Shown: piece by piece, positions 28,071-37,500 of the stretch
How the letters are laid out: each line of letters begins with the position of its first letter
Numbering within the stretch: the stretch's first letter is position 1
NCBI RefSeq assembly: GCF_900183975.1
Contig: NZ_LT853882.1
Span: 3,713,501-3,777,500, forward strand
DNA length: 64,000 nucleotides
Reading direction: 5' to 3'
From: Xanthomonas fragariae
GTDB lineage: Bacteria > Pseudomonadota > Gammaproteobacteria > Xanthomonadales > Xanthomonadaceae
Notes under the pieces: generated by a model
Told to the model about the DNA's origin: nothing
The model's database searches: none
The model's input: only the letters and a program-made list of their open reading frames with translations
Position numbers and translations under genes: made by a program

Positions 28071-29657
28071 TTGAACACCAATGTCCCGCCCCCGACCGCC
28101 GACGACCTGCCCCTGACTGACCGCCTGCGCACCGCGCTGGACCTGCTGGAGGCGATCAACGCCGACCACAGCCTGCTCGACGCGCTGCCCGAGGCCGACC
28201 GCGTGCGCCTGCACCAGGTGGTCGCCAAGGTTTATCACCCCGAGCCGAAGGCGCGGCGGCAGCTGCTTAAGCAGCGCGAGCGCGAGCGGCATCAGGAAAA
28301 AGTACGTAAGGCCGAAGCGTTGCTTGAACAGACCGGCATTCGCACACTGCGACGCAAACCGGTATTCAGCACGCCGAACTTCTTCCCGCCGCATGCCGCT
28401 GGCCTGCACGACGCGCGTAACGGCGAGGACCCTGCTGCCGCACCTGAGCCGACGCATTCACCGGAGCTGCGCCACTGCTATGTGTGCAAGCAGAAGTTCA
28501 CCCAACTGCATCACTTCTACGACCAACTGTGCCCTGCCTGCGCGCAGCTGAACTACTTCAAGCGCACTGAAACCGCAGACCTGCGTGGACGTACGGCGCT
28601 GCTGACCGGAGGCCGGGTCAAGATCGGTTATCAGGCCGGTCTGAAGTTGCTGCGTGCCGGCGCCGAATTGATCGTCACCACCCGTTTCCCACGTGATTCG
28701 GCTGCGCGTTACGCGCAGGAGCCGGATTTCGCCGATTGGGGCCATCGTCTGCAGGTGTTCGGCCTGGACCTTCGCCACACGCCGAGCGTGGAAGCGTTCT
28801 GCAAGCAGCTGCTGGCCACGCGCGAGCGCCTGGACTTCATCATCAATAACGCTTGCCAGACCGTGCGCCGCCCGCCGCAGTTCTACGCGCACATGATGGC
28901 CGGCGAGAGCGCCGCGCTGCATGAATTGCCGGAGACGGTGCGCAACTTGGTGGGCCACTATGAAGGCCTGCGCACTCCCGAACTGCTGCGTGATGCCTCG
29001 GCGACTGCGTTGCTGGCCGCACATGGTCGCGGCTTCGGCGGCGCCGACGGCCTGACCCGCGCTGCCGAGCTATCGCAGGTGGCACTGCTCGACGACGAAC
29101 TGGTGGGTCAGCAGCATCTGTTCCCGGAAGGTCGGCTGGATCAGGACCTGCAACAAGTCGATCTGCGCGGCCGCAATTCATGGCGCCTGCTGCTGGATGA
29201 AGTGCCTTCGGTGGAACTGCTGGAGACCCAACTGGTCAACGCCATCGCGCCGTTCATCATTAACGCGCGCCTCAAGCCGCTGATGCTGCGCACGCCCGAG
29301 CGCGACAAACACATCGTCAACGTCTCGGCGATGGAAGGGCAGTTTTACCGCAACTTCAAGACAACCCGCCACCCGCACACCAACATGGCCAAGGCCGCGT
29401 TGAACATGATGACGCGCACCTCGGCAGCAGATTATCAAAACGACGGCATCCACATGAACAGCGTCGACACCGGCTGGGTCACCGACGAAGACCCGGCGGA
29501 CATTGCGGCGCTCAAGGTCCAGCAGGAACGCTTCCACCCACCGCTGGACATCGTCGACGGCGCCGCTCGCATCGTCGATCCGATCATCCACGGCGCCAAC
29601 ACCGGCAAGCATGTGTGGGGTCAGTTTTTAAAAGACTATGCACCGACGGATTGGTGA
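28071..29657 (+). CDS. SDR oxidoreductase with zinc-ribbon-like N-terminus
   Basis: 528 aa from a TTG at 28071 (LNTNVPPPTADDL); no ATG is available upstream within the coding character. Residues about 1-130 are helical and charged; about 140-165 contain CYVCKQKF and CPAC, spaced like a zinc ribbon. A short-chain dehydrogenase domain follows: dinucleotide motif TGGRVKIGYQAGLKLL, NNA (IINNACQTVRRP) and NVSAMEGQF. The catalytic YxxxK position reads N-M-A-K (HTNMAKAALN), so the usual Tyr is absent at the expected place. Fungal and bacterial homologues of this form are known only as SDR proteins. Substrate and activity are unknown. Confidence 0.75.
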   Translation: MNTNVPPPTADDLPLTDRLRTALDLLEAINADHSLLDALPEADRVRLHQVVAKVYHPEPKARRQLLKQRERERHQEKVRKAEALLEQTGIRTLRRKPVFSTPNFFPPHAAGLHDARNGEDPAAAPEPTHSPELRHCYVCKQKFTQLHHFYDQLCPACAQLNYFKRTETADLRGRTALLTGGRVKIGYQAGLKLLRAGAELIVTTRFPRDSAARYAQEPDFADWGHRLQVFGLDLRHTPSVEAFCKQLLATRERLDFIINNACQTVRRPPQFYAHMMAGESAALHELPETVRNLVGHYEGLRTPELLRDASATALLAAHGRGFGGADGLTRAAELSQVALLDDELVGQQHLFPEGRLDQDLQQVDLRGRNSWRLLLDEVPSVELLETQLVNAIAPFIINARLKPLMLRTPERDKHIVNVSAMEGQFYRNFKTTRHPHTNMAKAALNMMTRTSAADYQNDGIHMNSVDTGWVTDEDPADIAALKVQQERFHPPLDIVDGAARIVDPIIHGANTGKHVWGQFLKDYAPTDW

Positions 29658-30160
29658 GCGGTATCCGTAGCCAAACGCTTCGGCAGAAGTGCACCAATGG
29701 TGCGAAGCGCGCGCTGCTGAAATCGTGCAACAACCGGTTCTTCTGTAGGTGTAAGCCACGAGGAATTGCGCATTAGCAGCGACCAGCGCCTCTCCATTCC
29801 GATCAAAACGCAGTTTGAGCCGATAGCGACCTGGCTGGAGAGCATTGCCATAGCCGAACGCCAGCTCCCTGGATGCTGTCTGTTCACAAGACAAGCCAGC
29901 GCCATGCATCGTCGTGTGGTCCGCATCAAATGCGCTCCAGGTGGACTTCGACCGAAATACCAGCGCTTATCAGCTTGTCAGCACGTTCAGAGACTGCAGT
30001 TGGATCAGCCCCGGTCAGCCGAACACCGACGAAAACAGGCGCTGTCGCGTCGTCGGGCAGTGCTGGCATTCGAGCTCCAGCTCAGTAGGCCCACGATCAT
30101 GTGAGGTCAAACTCCGTACCAACGGGACTACCGTTCTCATCTCTATCTGCCCCTTTGCAA
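29658..30160. other. Scar region with decayed coding segments
   Basis: About 500 bases. On the minus strand, short protein-like pieces appear in different frames (VFVGVRLTGADPTAVSERAD; GNALQPGRYRLKLRFDRNGE), as in a decayed gene of unknown family. No intact frame or IS terminus was identified. Confidence 0.4.
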
Positions 30161-30162
30161 TA

Positions 30163-30440
30163 GCAAACCCGACGGGAGATCTTTCTGGCCGAGATGGAAC
30201 AGGCGGTGCCATGGAAGCAACTTCTCGCAATGATCGAACCACATTATCCGATGTCGGGCCGGCTTGGTCGGCAGCCGAACGCATTGGCGAAGATATTGCG
30301 GATTCATCTGTTGCAGCAGTGTGGTATGCACTGAGCGATCAGGCGATGGAAGAGGCGTTGCACGAGATCCCGACCTTGCGCCGTTTTGCCCAGCTTGGCG
30401 GCGTGGACAACGTTCCCGACGCGACCAAGATTCTCAACGG
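30163..30440 (+). pseudogene. IS5-family transposase, N-terminal remnant
   Basis: The plus strand gives REIFLAEMEQAVPWKQLLAM, EPHYPMSGRLGRQPNALAKI and LRIHLLQQ, then after a 2-base insertion YALSDQAMEEALHEIPTLRR and FAQLGGVDNVPDATKIL. These are the N-terminal blocks of a common Xanthomonas IS5-group transposase. It differs from the two nearly full IS5-family elements in this window. It is cut off shortly before the next IS at 30495. Confidence 0.75.
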
Positions 30441-30494
30441 TCACCGGCTACCACCGGTACCTGCATGTTAGTAGCAGAGGTTGCGGGCAAATAA

Positions 30495-31361
30495 GAGCGT
30501 CTAACAAAACCCCTTGAATCTTGTCTCGCCGGTGGCAAAATTGCGGACATGACACGTCGCAAAGAAATCCCCCATTGCGCTGTGGAAGCGCATCGAGCCG
30601 CTGATTCCGCAAGTGAAGCGTTCGCCCAAAGGTGGACGGCCGCGTATCAGTGATCAGCAAGCCCTCAACGGCATCGTCTATGTCCTGCGCACGGGCGTGC
30701 CGTGGGAAGACCTGCCTATGGAGCTGGGCTACGGCAGCGGCATGACCTGCTGGCGCCGGTTGCGTGATTGGCAGGCCGCCGGTGTGTGGCATCGTCTGCA
30801 TCAGGTGTTGCTGGCCGAGCGACGTCGCGCTCAGACGCTGGACCTGAGCCGAGCTGGTCTGGACGCCGCTAGCGTAGCCTCCCCCCGGGGGGCCCATATA
30901 CCGGGCCGAACCCGACCGATCGCGGCAAACTCGGCAGCAAACGGCATCTGATCGTCGATCGCAACGGCATCCCCTTGGCGGTGTGCGTCACCGGCGCCAA
31001 TCGGCACGACTCGGTCGTGTTCGAGGAGTTGATCGACGCCTTGCCGCCAATTGGTGGCAAACCAGGGCGCCTGCGACGTTGGCCAGACAAATTGCACGCC
31101 GACAAGGCTTACGACATCGACCGCTGTCGCGCCTTCCTCAAGCAGCGCGGCATCATTGCGCGGATCGCACGCAAGGGGATCGCGCGCAACGACCGGTTGG
31201 GCCGCCATCGCTGGGTCGTCGAGCGCACCCATGCCTGGTTCGCAGGCATGGGCAAACTGCGCATCCGCTTTGAACGCCGCATCGATCTCCACTTGGCGTT
31301 GCTCTCGCTTGCTTGCTCCATCGTCTGCTTACGGCTTCTTCCTGGGTTTTGTTAGCCACTC
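30495..31361 (+). mobile_element. IS5-family insertion sequence (867 bp), inactive
   Basis: Terminal inverted repeats: left GAGCGTCTAACAAAACCC, right (complement) GAGTGGCTAACAAAACCC. The flanking 3-bp direct repeat is TAA (30492-30494 and 31362-31364). The right terminus is the same as the right terminus of the MITE family (GAGTGGCTAACAAAAC), making this element a plausible source of the transposase that moved the MITEs. The transposase gene is broken by frameshifts. Confidence 0.8.
30549..31355 (+). pseudogene. IS5-family transposase, frameshifted
   Basis: The start MTRRKEIP is one base out of frame with LWKRIEPLIPQVKRSPKGG, which follows from about 30575. The DDE transposase N-terminal block LNGIVYVLRTGVPWEDLPME is intact. 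A second shift lies near the G-run at about 30885, after which GKLGSKRHLIVDRNGIPLA (first Asp), LHADKAYDIDRCR (second Asp) and RHRWVVERTHAWF (Glu block) are read to the stop at 31355. All catalytic residues remain, so lesions may be recent. Confidence 0.8.
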
Positions 31362-31380
31362 TAAGTCACGCGGGGTAATG

Positions 31381-31403
31381 CGGGATAATGCAGAATTATC
31401 CCG
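31381..31403. repeat. Dyad symmetry CGGGATAAT-N5-ATTATCCCG
   Basis: Perfect 9-bp inverted repeat with 5-base centre, 186 bases beyond the end of xopAD. No T-run follows on either strand. It could be an operator-like site, an IS scar or a weak hairpin. Confidence 0.45.
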
Positions 31404-31588
31404 CGTCAGCCCATCCTGAGGCGATGGATTGCCTGAGAAATGGCTGGTTTTTGCATAAATCCCTGGCGACCCTGCAGCTGACCCCACGACGATCAGCGCC
31501 CTTGGTTGGTACTGGGCTTATACCGGTTTGCCGTTCCACTGCGCCTCACACCGCTCCTACTGCGGCGTGCGCCGCGCCAAAGGCAGGG

Positions 31589-34500
31589 CTATTTCCAATC
31601 GTCGATCTCCTCGCAGCCCGGCGGCGCATTCACGCCGCTGAAGGCCGCCTGCGCAGACGCCTGCAGTTGGTGCTGATCGACCTGTGAGGCGCTCTCAAGC
31701 TGCAGCGCAAAGCTTTCCTTGTACAGGTCGTGGAATTCCTCCTTGAGCTTGAAGGTGTCCGGCGTGTGGAACTGGATCTCCCACAGCGCGCCTTCCGGGC
31801 TGCGCAGCGTGACGTTGACTGCCTTGAATGCCTGCCTATGCCGCGTGAACAGGTTGAGCAGCTTGACGCGCACATGGCCTTGATTGTCCAGTGAGGCCAG
31901 CACGCCGCGCAGGCCGACGGTGAAGTGCTGCGGCTCCAATACCACGCTGTAGCGCAGCGCGTCGTTGATGCAAGCGGCCGCTTCTTCCAGGGTCTTGTGT
32001 TTCAAAGCAATCTGCTGTCTGAATTTTTCCGCCAGCGAGCCGGGCGATTTGAATTTATGGCCCATTCCCTCCAGGTGCCCACCATGGAGCTTGGCGGCGC
32101 CGATCAGCATTTTGGTGATTACGGGCTCCATCTCGCCGGCGCGTGTCCGCAGGGCCTCGGCCGCACGCACGATGTCCTCGTGCTGCACGGCGCGCAGGCG
32201 CTCGGCCGGCGGGGGCGGCGGGTCGATCAGGCCTGCCTGCTGCAGCGAGTGCAGCGCGTCTTGCATGACGCCCGCCGCCATCGTCGGCATGTTCTGCAGC
32301 AGCACCTTGGTCTGCTCGGCGTCGAAGCGGCCCTCGTGCATGGCCCGGGCAGTCGTCTTGCCGTAGGGCACGCTGCGTACCCGCTCGGCGAACGCTCGCT
32401 CGGAGCGTTCGCAAGACTCCACGATCTTGGCGAACAGCGCTGTGCCGGTGTCGGATTTCAGCGCATCGGTGCCCACCTTGATGGCGATGGTGAAGAGGTT
32501 GCGCATGCTCAGTTCCGGCTCGTTGGGGATGAACCCCGGTTGCCCCTCCGGGAACTGTGCGTGCGATAACAGGCACACCGGGTAGTTGTCGAGGATGGCG
32601 CGCAGACGTGCGTCGGCATCAGGCGCAGCCATGTAGGCCCGGGCGAGCGTTGGGAACGCCTCAGCCAGCGCGTCGGGCAGGCGCGGCGTCTCGGCTGAAG
32701 CCGGCGCGTCGGGCAGGCCTGGCGCCTCGGCTGAAGCCAGTGCGTCGGGCAAGCCTGGCGCCTCGGCTGAGCGAGCCGTTGCCAGTTCGAGCTCAAGCAG
32801 CTGCGCGTGCAGCAGTTCGGCCACTTCACGCGCCTCGGGCATGTGGGCGCGGCTGATCGCTTCGTGCGCCTGGGCGCGCAGTTGCGCCAACAACACCTCG
32901 CGATCTGTGGTCTCGCCGTCGAGTACCTGGCGCAAGCCGTTGCGCAGGTCGCGCTCGATGCCGTCGTACGTACCGAACATCATCTTGCGCGCCATCGCCT
33001 TGCGCAGCTGGTCGGGCTGCGCCATGAAGCGCGCCGCCAGGGTGCTGGCCGCGCCCATGATCTGGCCGCCACGCTGCAGCGACATGATCTCGGACAGCCG
33101 CCCGGCCTGGTAGTGGCCGCTGTCTGGGTCGATGGCCGGCGTGGCCGTCTTCGGCGGCTTGAAAGAGCGTGGCTGGCCGCGCCGCGCCGCACGATCGTCC
33201 ATCTCGCGCGCGATCAGCTCCGCCAGCCTGGGGTAGCCCGCGTACACGAACGCATCGTCACCGTCGGTGTCCATGTTGCGCTTGCGCAGCTCCGGGATCG
33301 GCAGTGCGCCCATACGCCCGGGTTCCACGATGTCCTTGAGCCGCAGGCTGCCGGTGCTGAGCATGTCCTGCGGCACGGCACTGCGGTCGCGTCCGGCGGT
33401 CCAGCGCGACAGGGTTTTGAGATCTTCCTTGGAGCAGGCCAGGTCCACGTCCGCGAACTGCGCCGGCCAGTTCTGCGCCGGCACTACGATGAGCATGCCC
33501 TTGCTGTGCAGCATCGCCGGGTCGCTGCCAGCAGCGTCGCCCGCGCTGTCGTCGAAGCCGGTGTAGCTGTACTGGATGCCGAAGCACTGCGAGAGGAATT
33601 CGGCCGTGGCATCGCCTTGCGCCGCGGTAGCGACATACTCCTGCGGCACCGGCAGCAGGTTCTCCTTGTCGTAAGGCGGCTTGCCGATCAGCAAGGCGCC
33701 GCCGGCGGCGTCGAAGGCCTGGCTGCGCTCGCGCGGCAGGTGCACCTGGTTGTCGGCGGAGGGCACCGCCCGGACTCTCTGGCCCTCGTAGCCGCCGCTG
33801 GTGGCCAGCTCGTACAGCACCAGTTGGCTCAGCTCGGGCGGCAGCGCCTGCAGCCGGCGCTGCATCGCTTCGTGCGCCTCCTGCAGCGCCGCCTGGTCGC
33901 GTGGGAAGTGCTGCAGCGCCTGTGGTGCCAGCCGCGTGGGTCCCTTGTCCTTGGCCAGAAGGTCGCGCTGGGCTTGGCTAGCCCGGCCGGCCTGCACCGC
34001 TTCCCAGGCGGAGAAGTACGCACGGAAGGCAGGGATGCGCTGGGCCACCTCCAGCTTCAGAAAGCCGCAGCCATCGTTGGGGCACAGCGCCAGGGGGCGC
34101 CCGTCGGGTGCTGTGGGCTTGAATGGGTGCGCAGGGCCGCTGACGTCGTCGAAAAAGCCCAGGCGCAGCGTGCCCTCCACGACGTGGTCGCTTGGCACCA
34201 TCTCCAGCAGCGAGCGCTGCATGCGCGACCAGTCCTCGCGCTGCGGGGCGAGCTTGGTGATGAGCTTCATCAGGCTGCTGCCCGGGACGGTGTCGGCATA
34301 GCGGATCGCCGGCAGCAGCGACGGCGATGCAGATGCGCCGGACAGCAGGTCGGAGGGGCGGCTCAGGTGGCCGCGCGTGGCGCGGCTGCCGCCGAACATG
34401 TCGAAGCGCCAGGGCTGGCCCTGGTAGGTGAGCGTGCGCGCGAGCATGAACGTTGAAATCGATCCCGGCAGCTGAACCTCCACCAGCGGCAGGCCCGTCA

Positions 34501-37500
34501 GCCGCGTGAACAGCGAGTAAGGCTTGTCCGTCTCGGTCGCGTTGGTCGACACTTGCTTGCCACGCAGATCGACCACGATGTGGGTCGTGCTGCCGGTGCC
34601 GGGTGCCGGCGCGACGGGCTGGCCGGGTGCCGAACGCATGCCCAGGCGCCCAGCGCCCAGGTCGAAGCGGCTCGGTGGATGGGCCTGCGCGATCCTTGGC
34701 GCCTCCTTGGCCATGCGCCGGTCCAGGGCGTCGAACACCTGGTCGCCCGCCTCGATCTGCGCGATCAGGTTCCAGCTCATCTCGCCGAGGTCCGCCTCGA
34801 TGGCCTCGCGCGTGCGCTCGAGCGTCTGGTCGACCCATTGCGCCAGCTGCTCGCGGCGCTGGTGCAGTTCCTGGCGCGCGCCTTGGACGTGGCGCGGCTT
34901 CCATTGCCGACTCACCACCGCATAGGCCTTGAGCACCTGGAAGAACGTCAACGCCGGGCAACGTGTGGCGTGCTGTTCGGTCTGAGCCGATGCAGGTGAG
35001 CCACCGACCGTGAGGTACAAGGCGATCTTGCGCTCTACGATCGGCTGCAACGTGTTGAATACGCTCAGGGCGTGACTGCGATGGCGAGGGGTCAGCTCCG
35101 GACTGCGGATCAGCGGCAGCAGGCCCATGCACAGGCTGCCTAGCCCCTCGAGGTTCGTTGCGCGTAATCCATCGTCGTGCATGAGCGCGGCAACCCGCTC
35201 CAGCGCCGGTCGTGCCAGCGGCCGCATCTGGCAATGAAGCTGGGCCGATGAAAGGGCCTTGAAGATCAGCCCGATCTCCGAGACCGAGGCGGACTCAAAA
35301 CGCGCGCGGTGCAGCTCCAGGTGCCCGGCCAGTGCCTTCAGTTTGTCGCTGCCCAAGGTTTGAAACTCTTCCTCGTCTACCCGTAGCAGGCGGGACAGCG
35401 CGTTGCCCAACTGGGCGAGCCCGAGCATGTCGAACTGCTGCCACGGCAACTCGGCCGAGCCTGGGCGCTCGGCGAGCAGCAACGCTGCCTGACGACAGGC
35501 AGCCCCTCCAAGCGATTTGCTTAGCGCATTGAGCGACAAGGCCACGTCCTGCACTTCCAGGGCGTGTCGCAAATCGTGGTCCGTAGCCAGCCGCCCGGCC
35601 AAGGCGTCGATGGCCTTTTCGCAGCTCGCGCGTCCGGGCCATTTGCTCAGGGCGTTGAGCGCGTTGGCCACGCCTAGCGGGTTGAGAGCGTTGCGCAAAC
35701 CGGCATCGTCGACCAGCCGCGAGGCCAGCGCGCTGGCGGCGGTCTCGCAGTCCGGTGTGTCGGGCCATTTGCTCACGGCGTTGAGCGCGTTGGCCACGTG
35801 TTGCGGGTTGAGGGCGTTGCACAAAGCGGAATCGTCGTCGACCAGCCGCGAGGCCAGCGCGGTGGCGGCGGTCTCGCAGTCCGGCGTGTCGGGCCATTTG
35901 CTCACGGCGTTCAACGCGTTGGCCACATGTTGCGGGTCGAGGGCGTTACGCAAACCGGCATCGTCGGCGAGCCGCGAAGCCAGCGCGGTGGCGGCGGCCT
36001 TGCAGTCCGGCGCGCCGGGCCATTTGCTCAGTGCGTTGAGCGCGTTGGTCACGTTTTGCGGTTTGAGGGCGTTGCGCAAATCGTGGTCTGCAGCCAGCCG
36101 CCCAGCCAAGGCGTCGATGGCCTTCGTGCATGCAGGCGTGTCGGGCCATTTGCTCAGTGCGTTGAGCGCGTTGGCCACTTCTTGCGGGTTGAGGGCGTTG
36201 CGCAAACCGCGCTCGTTGGCCAGCCGCAGGGCCAGCGCGCGGGCGGCGGCCTCACAGTCCGGCGTGTCGGGCCATTTGCTCAGTGCATTGAGCGCGTTGG
36301 CCACGCCTTGCGGGTCGAACGCGTTGCGCAAACGGGGATTGTCGTCGGCCAGCTGCCAGGCCAGCGCGTTGGCGGCGGCCTTGCAGACCGGCGTGTCGGG
36401 CCATTTGCTCAGGGCGTTGAGCGCGCTGGCCACGTGTTGCGGGTCGAGCGCGTTGCGCAAACGGGGATCGTCGTCGACCAGCCGCCAGGCCAACGCGCGG
36501 GCGGCCGCCTCGCAGTCCGGCGTGTCGGGCCATTTGCTCAGGGCGTTCAACGCGTTGGCCACTTCTTGCGGGTTGAGAGCGTTGCGCAAACGGGGATCGT
36601 TGTCGACCAGCCGCCGGGCCAGCGCGTTGGCGGCGGCCTGGCAGGCCGGCGTGTCGGGCCATTTGCTCAGGGCGTTCAACGCGTTGGCCACGCCTTGCGG
36701 GTCGAGGGCGTTGCGCAATTTGGGCTCCTTGGCCAGCCGCGAAGCCAGTACGTTGGCGGCGGTCTTGCAGTCCTGCGCGTCGGGCCATTTGCTCAGTGCG
36801 TTTAACGCGTTGCCCACTTCTTGCGGGTTGAGTTCGTTGCGCAAACGGCGATCGTCGGCCAGCTGCGCGGCGAGCGAGTGCGCCATGGACCGGCAGTCCG
36901 GGTGATCGAACCACTTGCTGAAGGCATTGAGTGCCAGGCTGAAGCCCTGCGCGTTCAAAGACTGCCGGATGCGCTGTTCACGCTGCAGGTAACGTGCCAG
37001 GCGAGCCGCCGCGAGCTCGCACCCACCGCTGTTGGTGTTCTTGGCGAAGGCGTTCAGTAACAGGGCCAATTCGCGGCCATTCAGACCCAACCGACCATCG
37101 GCCTGCTCCACCTGTGCGGCGATCCAAGCAATTGCCTGCATGCACGCCGGCTGTTTCGGGTGCTTGCTCAGCTTGTTGCCCACATGGGCCAGCTTTTTCA
37201 GCGGTGCACCGTCGAACCACCCGGTCTCGGAGAGATACTTCGCCGCGAGGTCGGTGCAATGATCAAGATCGCGTTGCGTTACGCCTGCGGCCGGCCTTGC
37301 ATTGGCAAGCATCTGAAGATATTTGTCGAGCCACTGCGCATTGGCTTCCGGGCTTTCGCTCCCATCCAGGAAGGGCAAGGCCAGCTTGCAGCCGACGATA
37401 CGACGCACCAGCTCGTTGTCCCGTGCCATGGCGACGCACAGGCGAGCGTTGTGCGTCTGATCTATCAGGCTGTCTGTTTCCAACGGTCGCCGATACCGCT

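Noticed and set aside
33260..33275. EF-hand or dockerin calcium loop for the D-T-D-G-D-D motif in XopAD
   Set aside because: EF-hands need DxDxDG with a Glu at position 12; here the order is DxDGD, so a simple EF-hand does not fit. Calcium binding of another kind stays possible.
32807..36905. Two long plus-strand open frames opposite xopAD
   Set aside because: Shadow frames of the effector gene; their periodic Ala/Ser text simply mirrors the SKWP repeats.
35500..36960. CRISPR-like regular repeats
   Set aside because: Units are contiguous, 126/129 bp, in frame and coding; no unique spacers and no cas genes.
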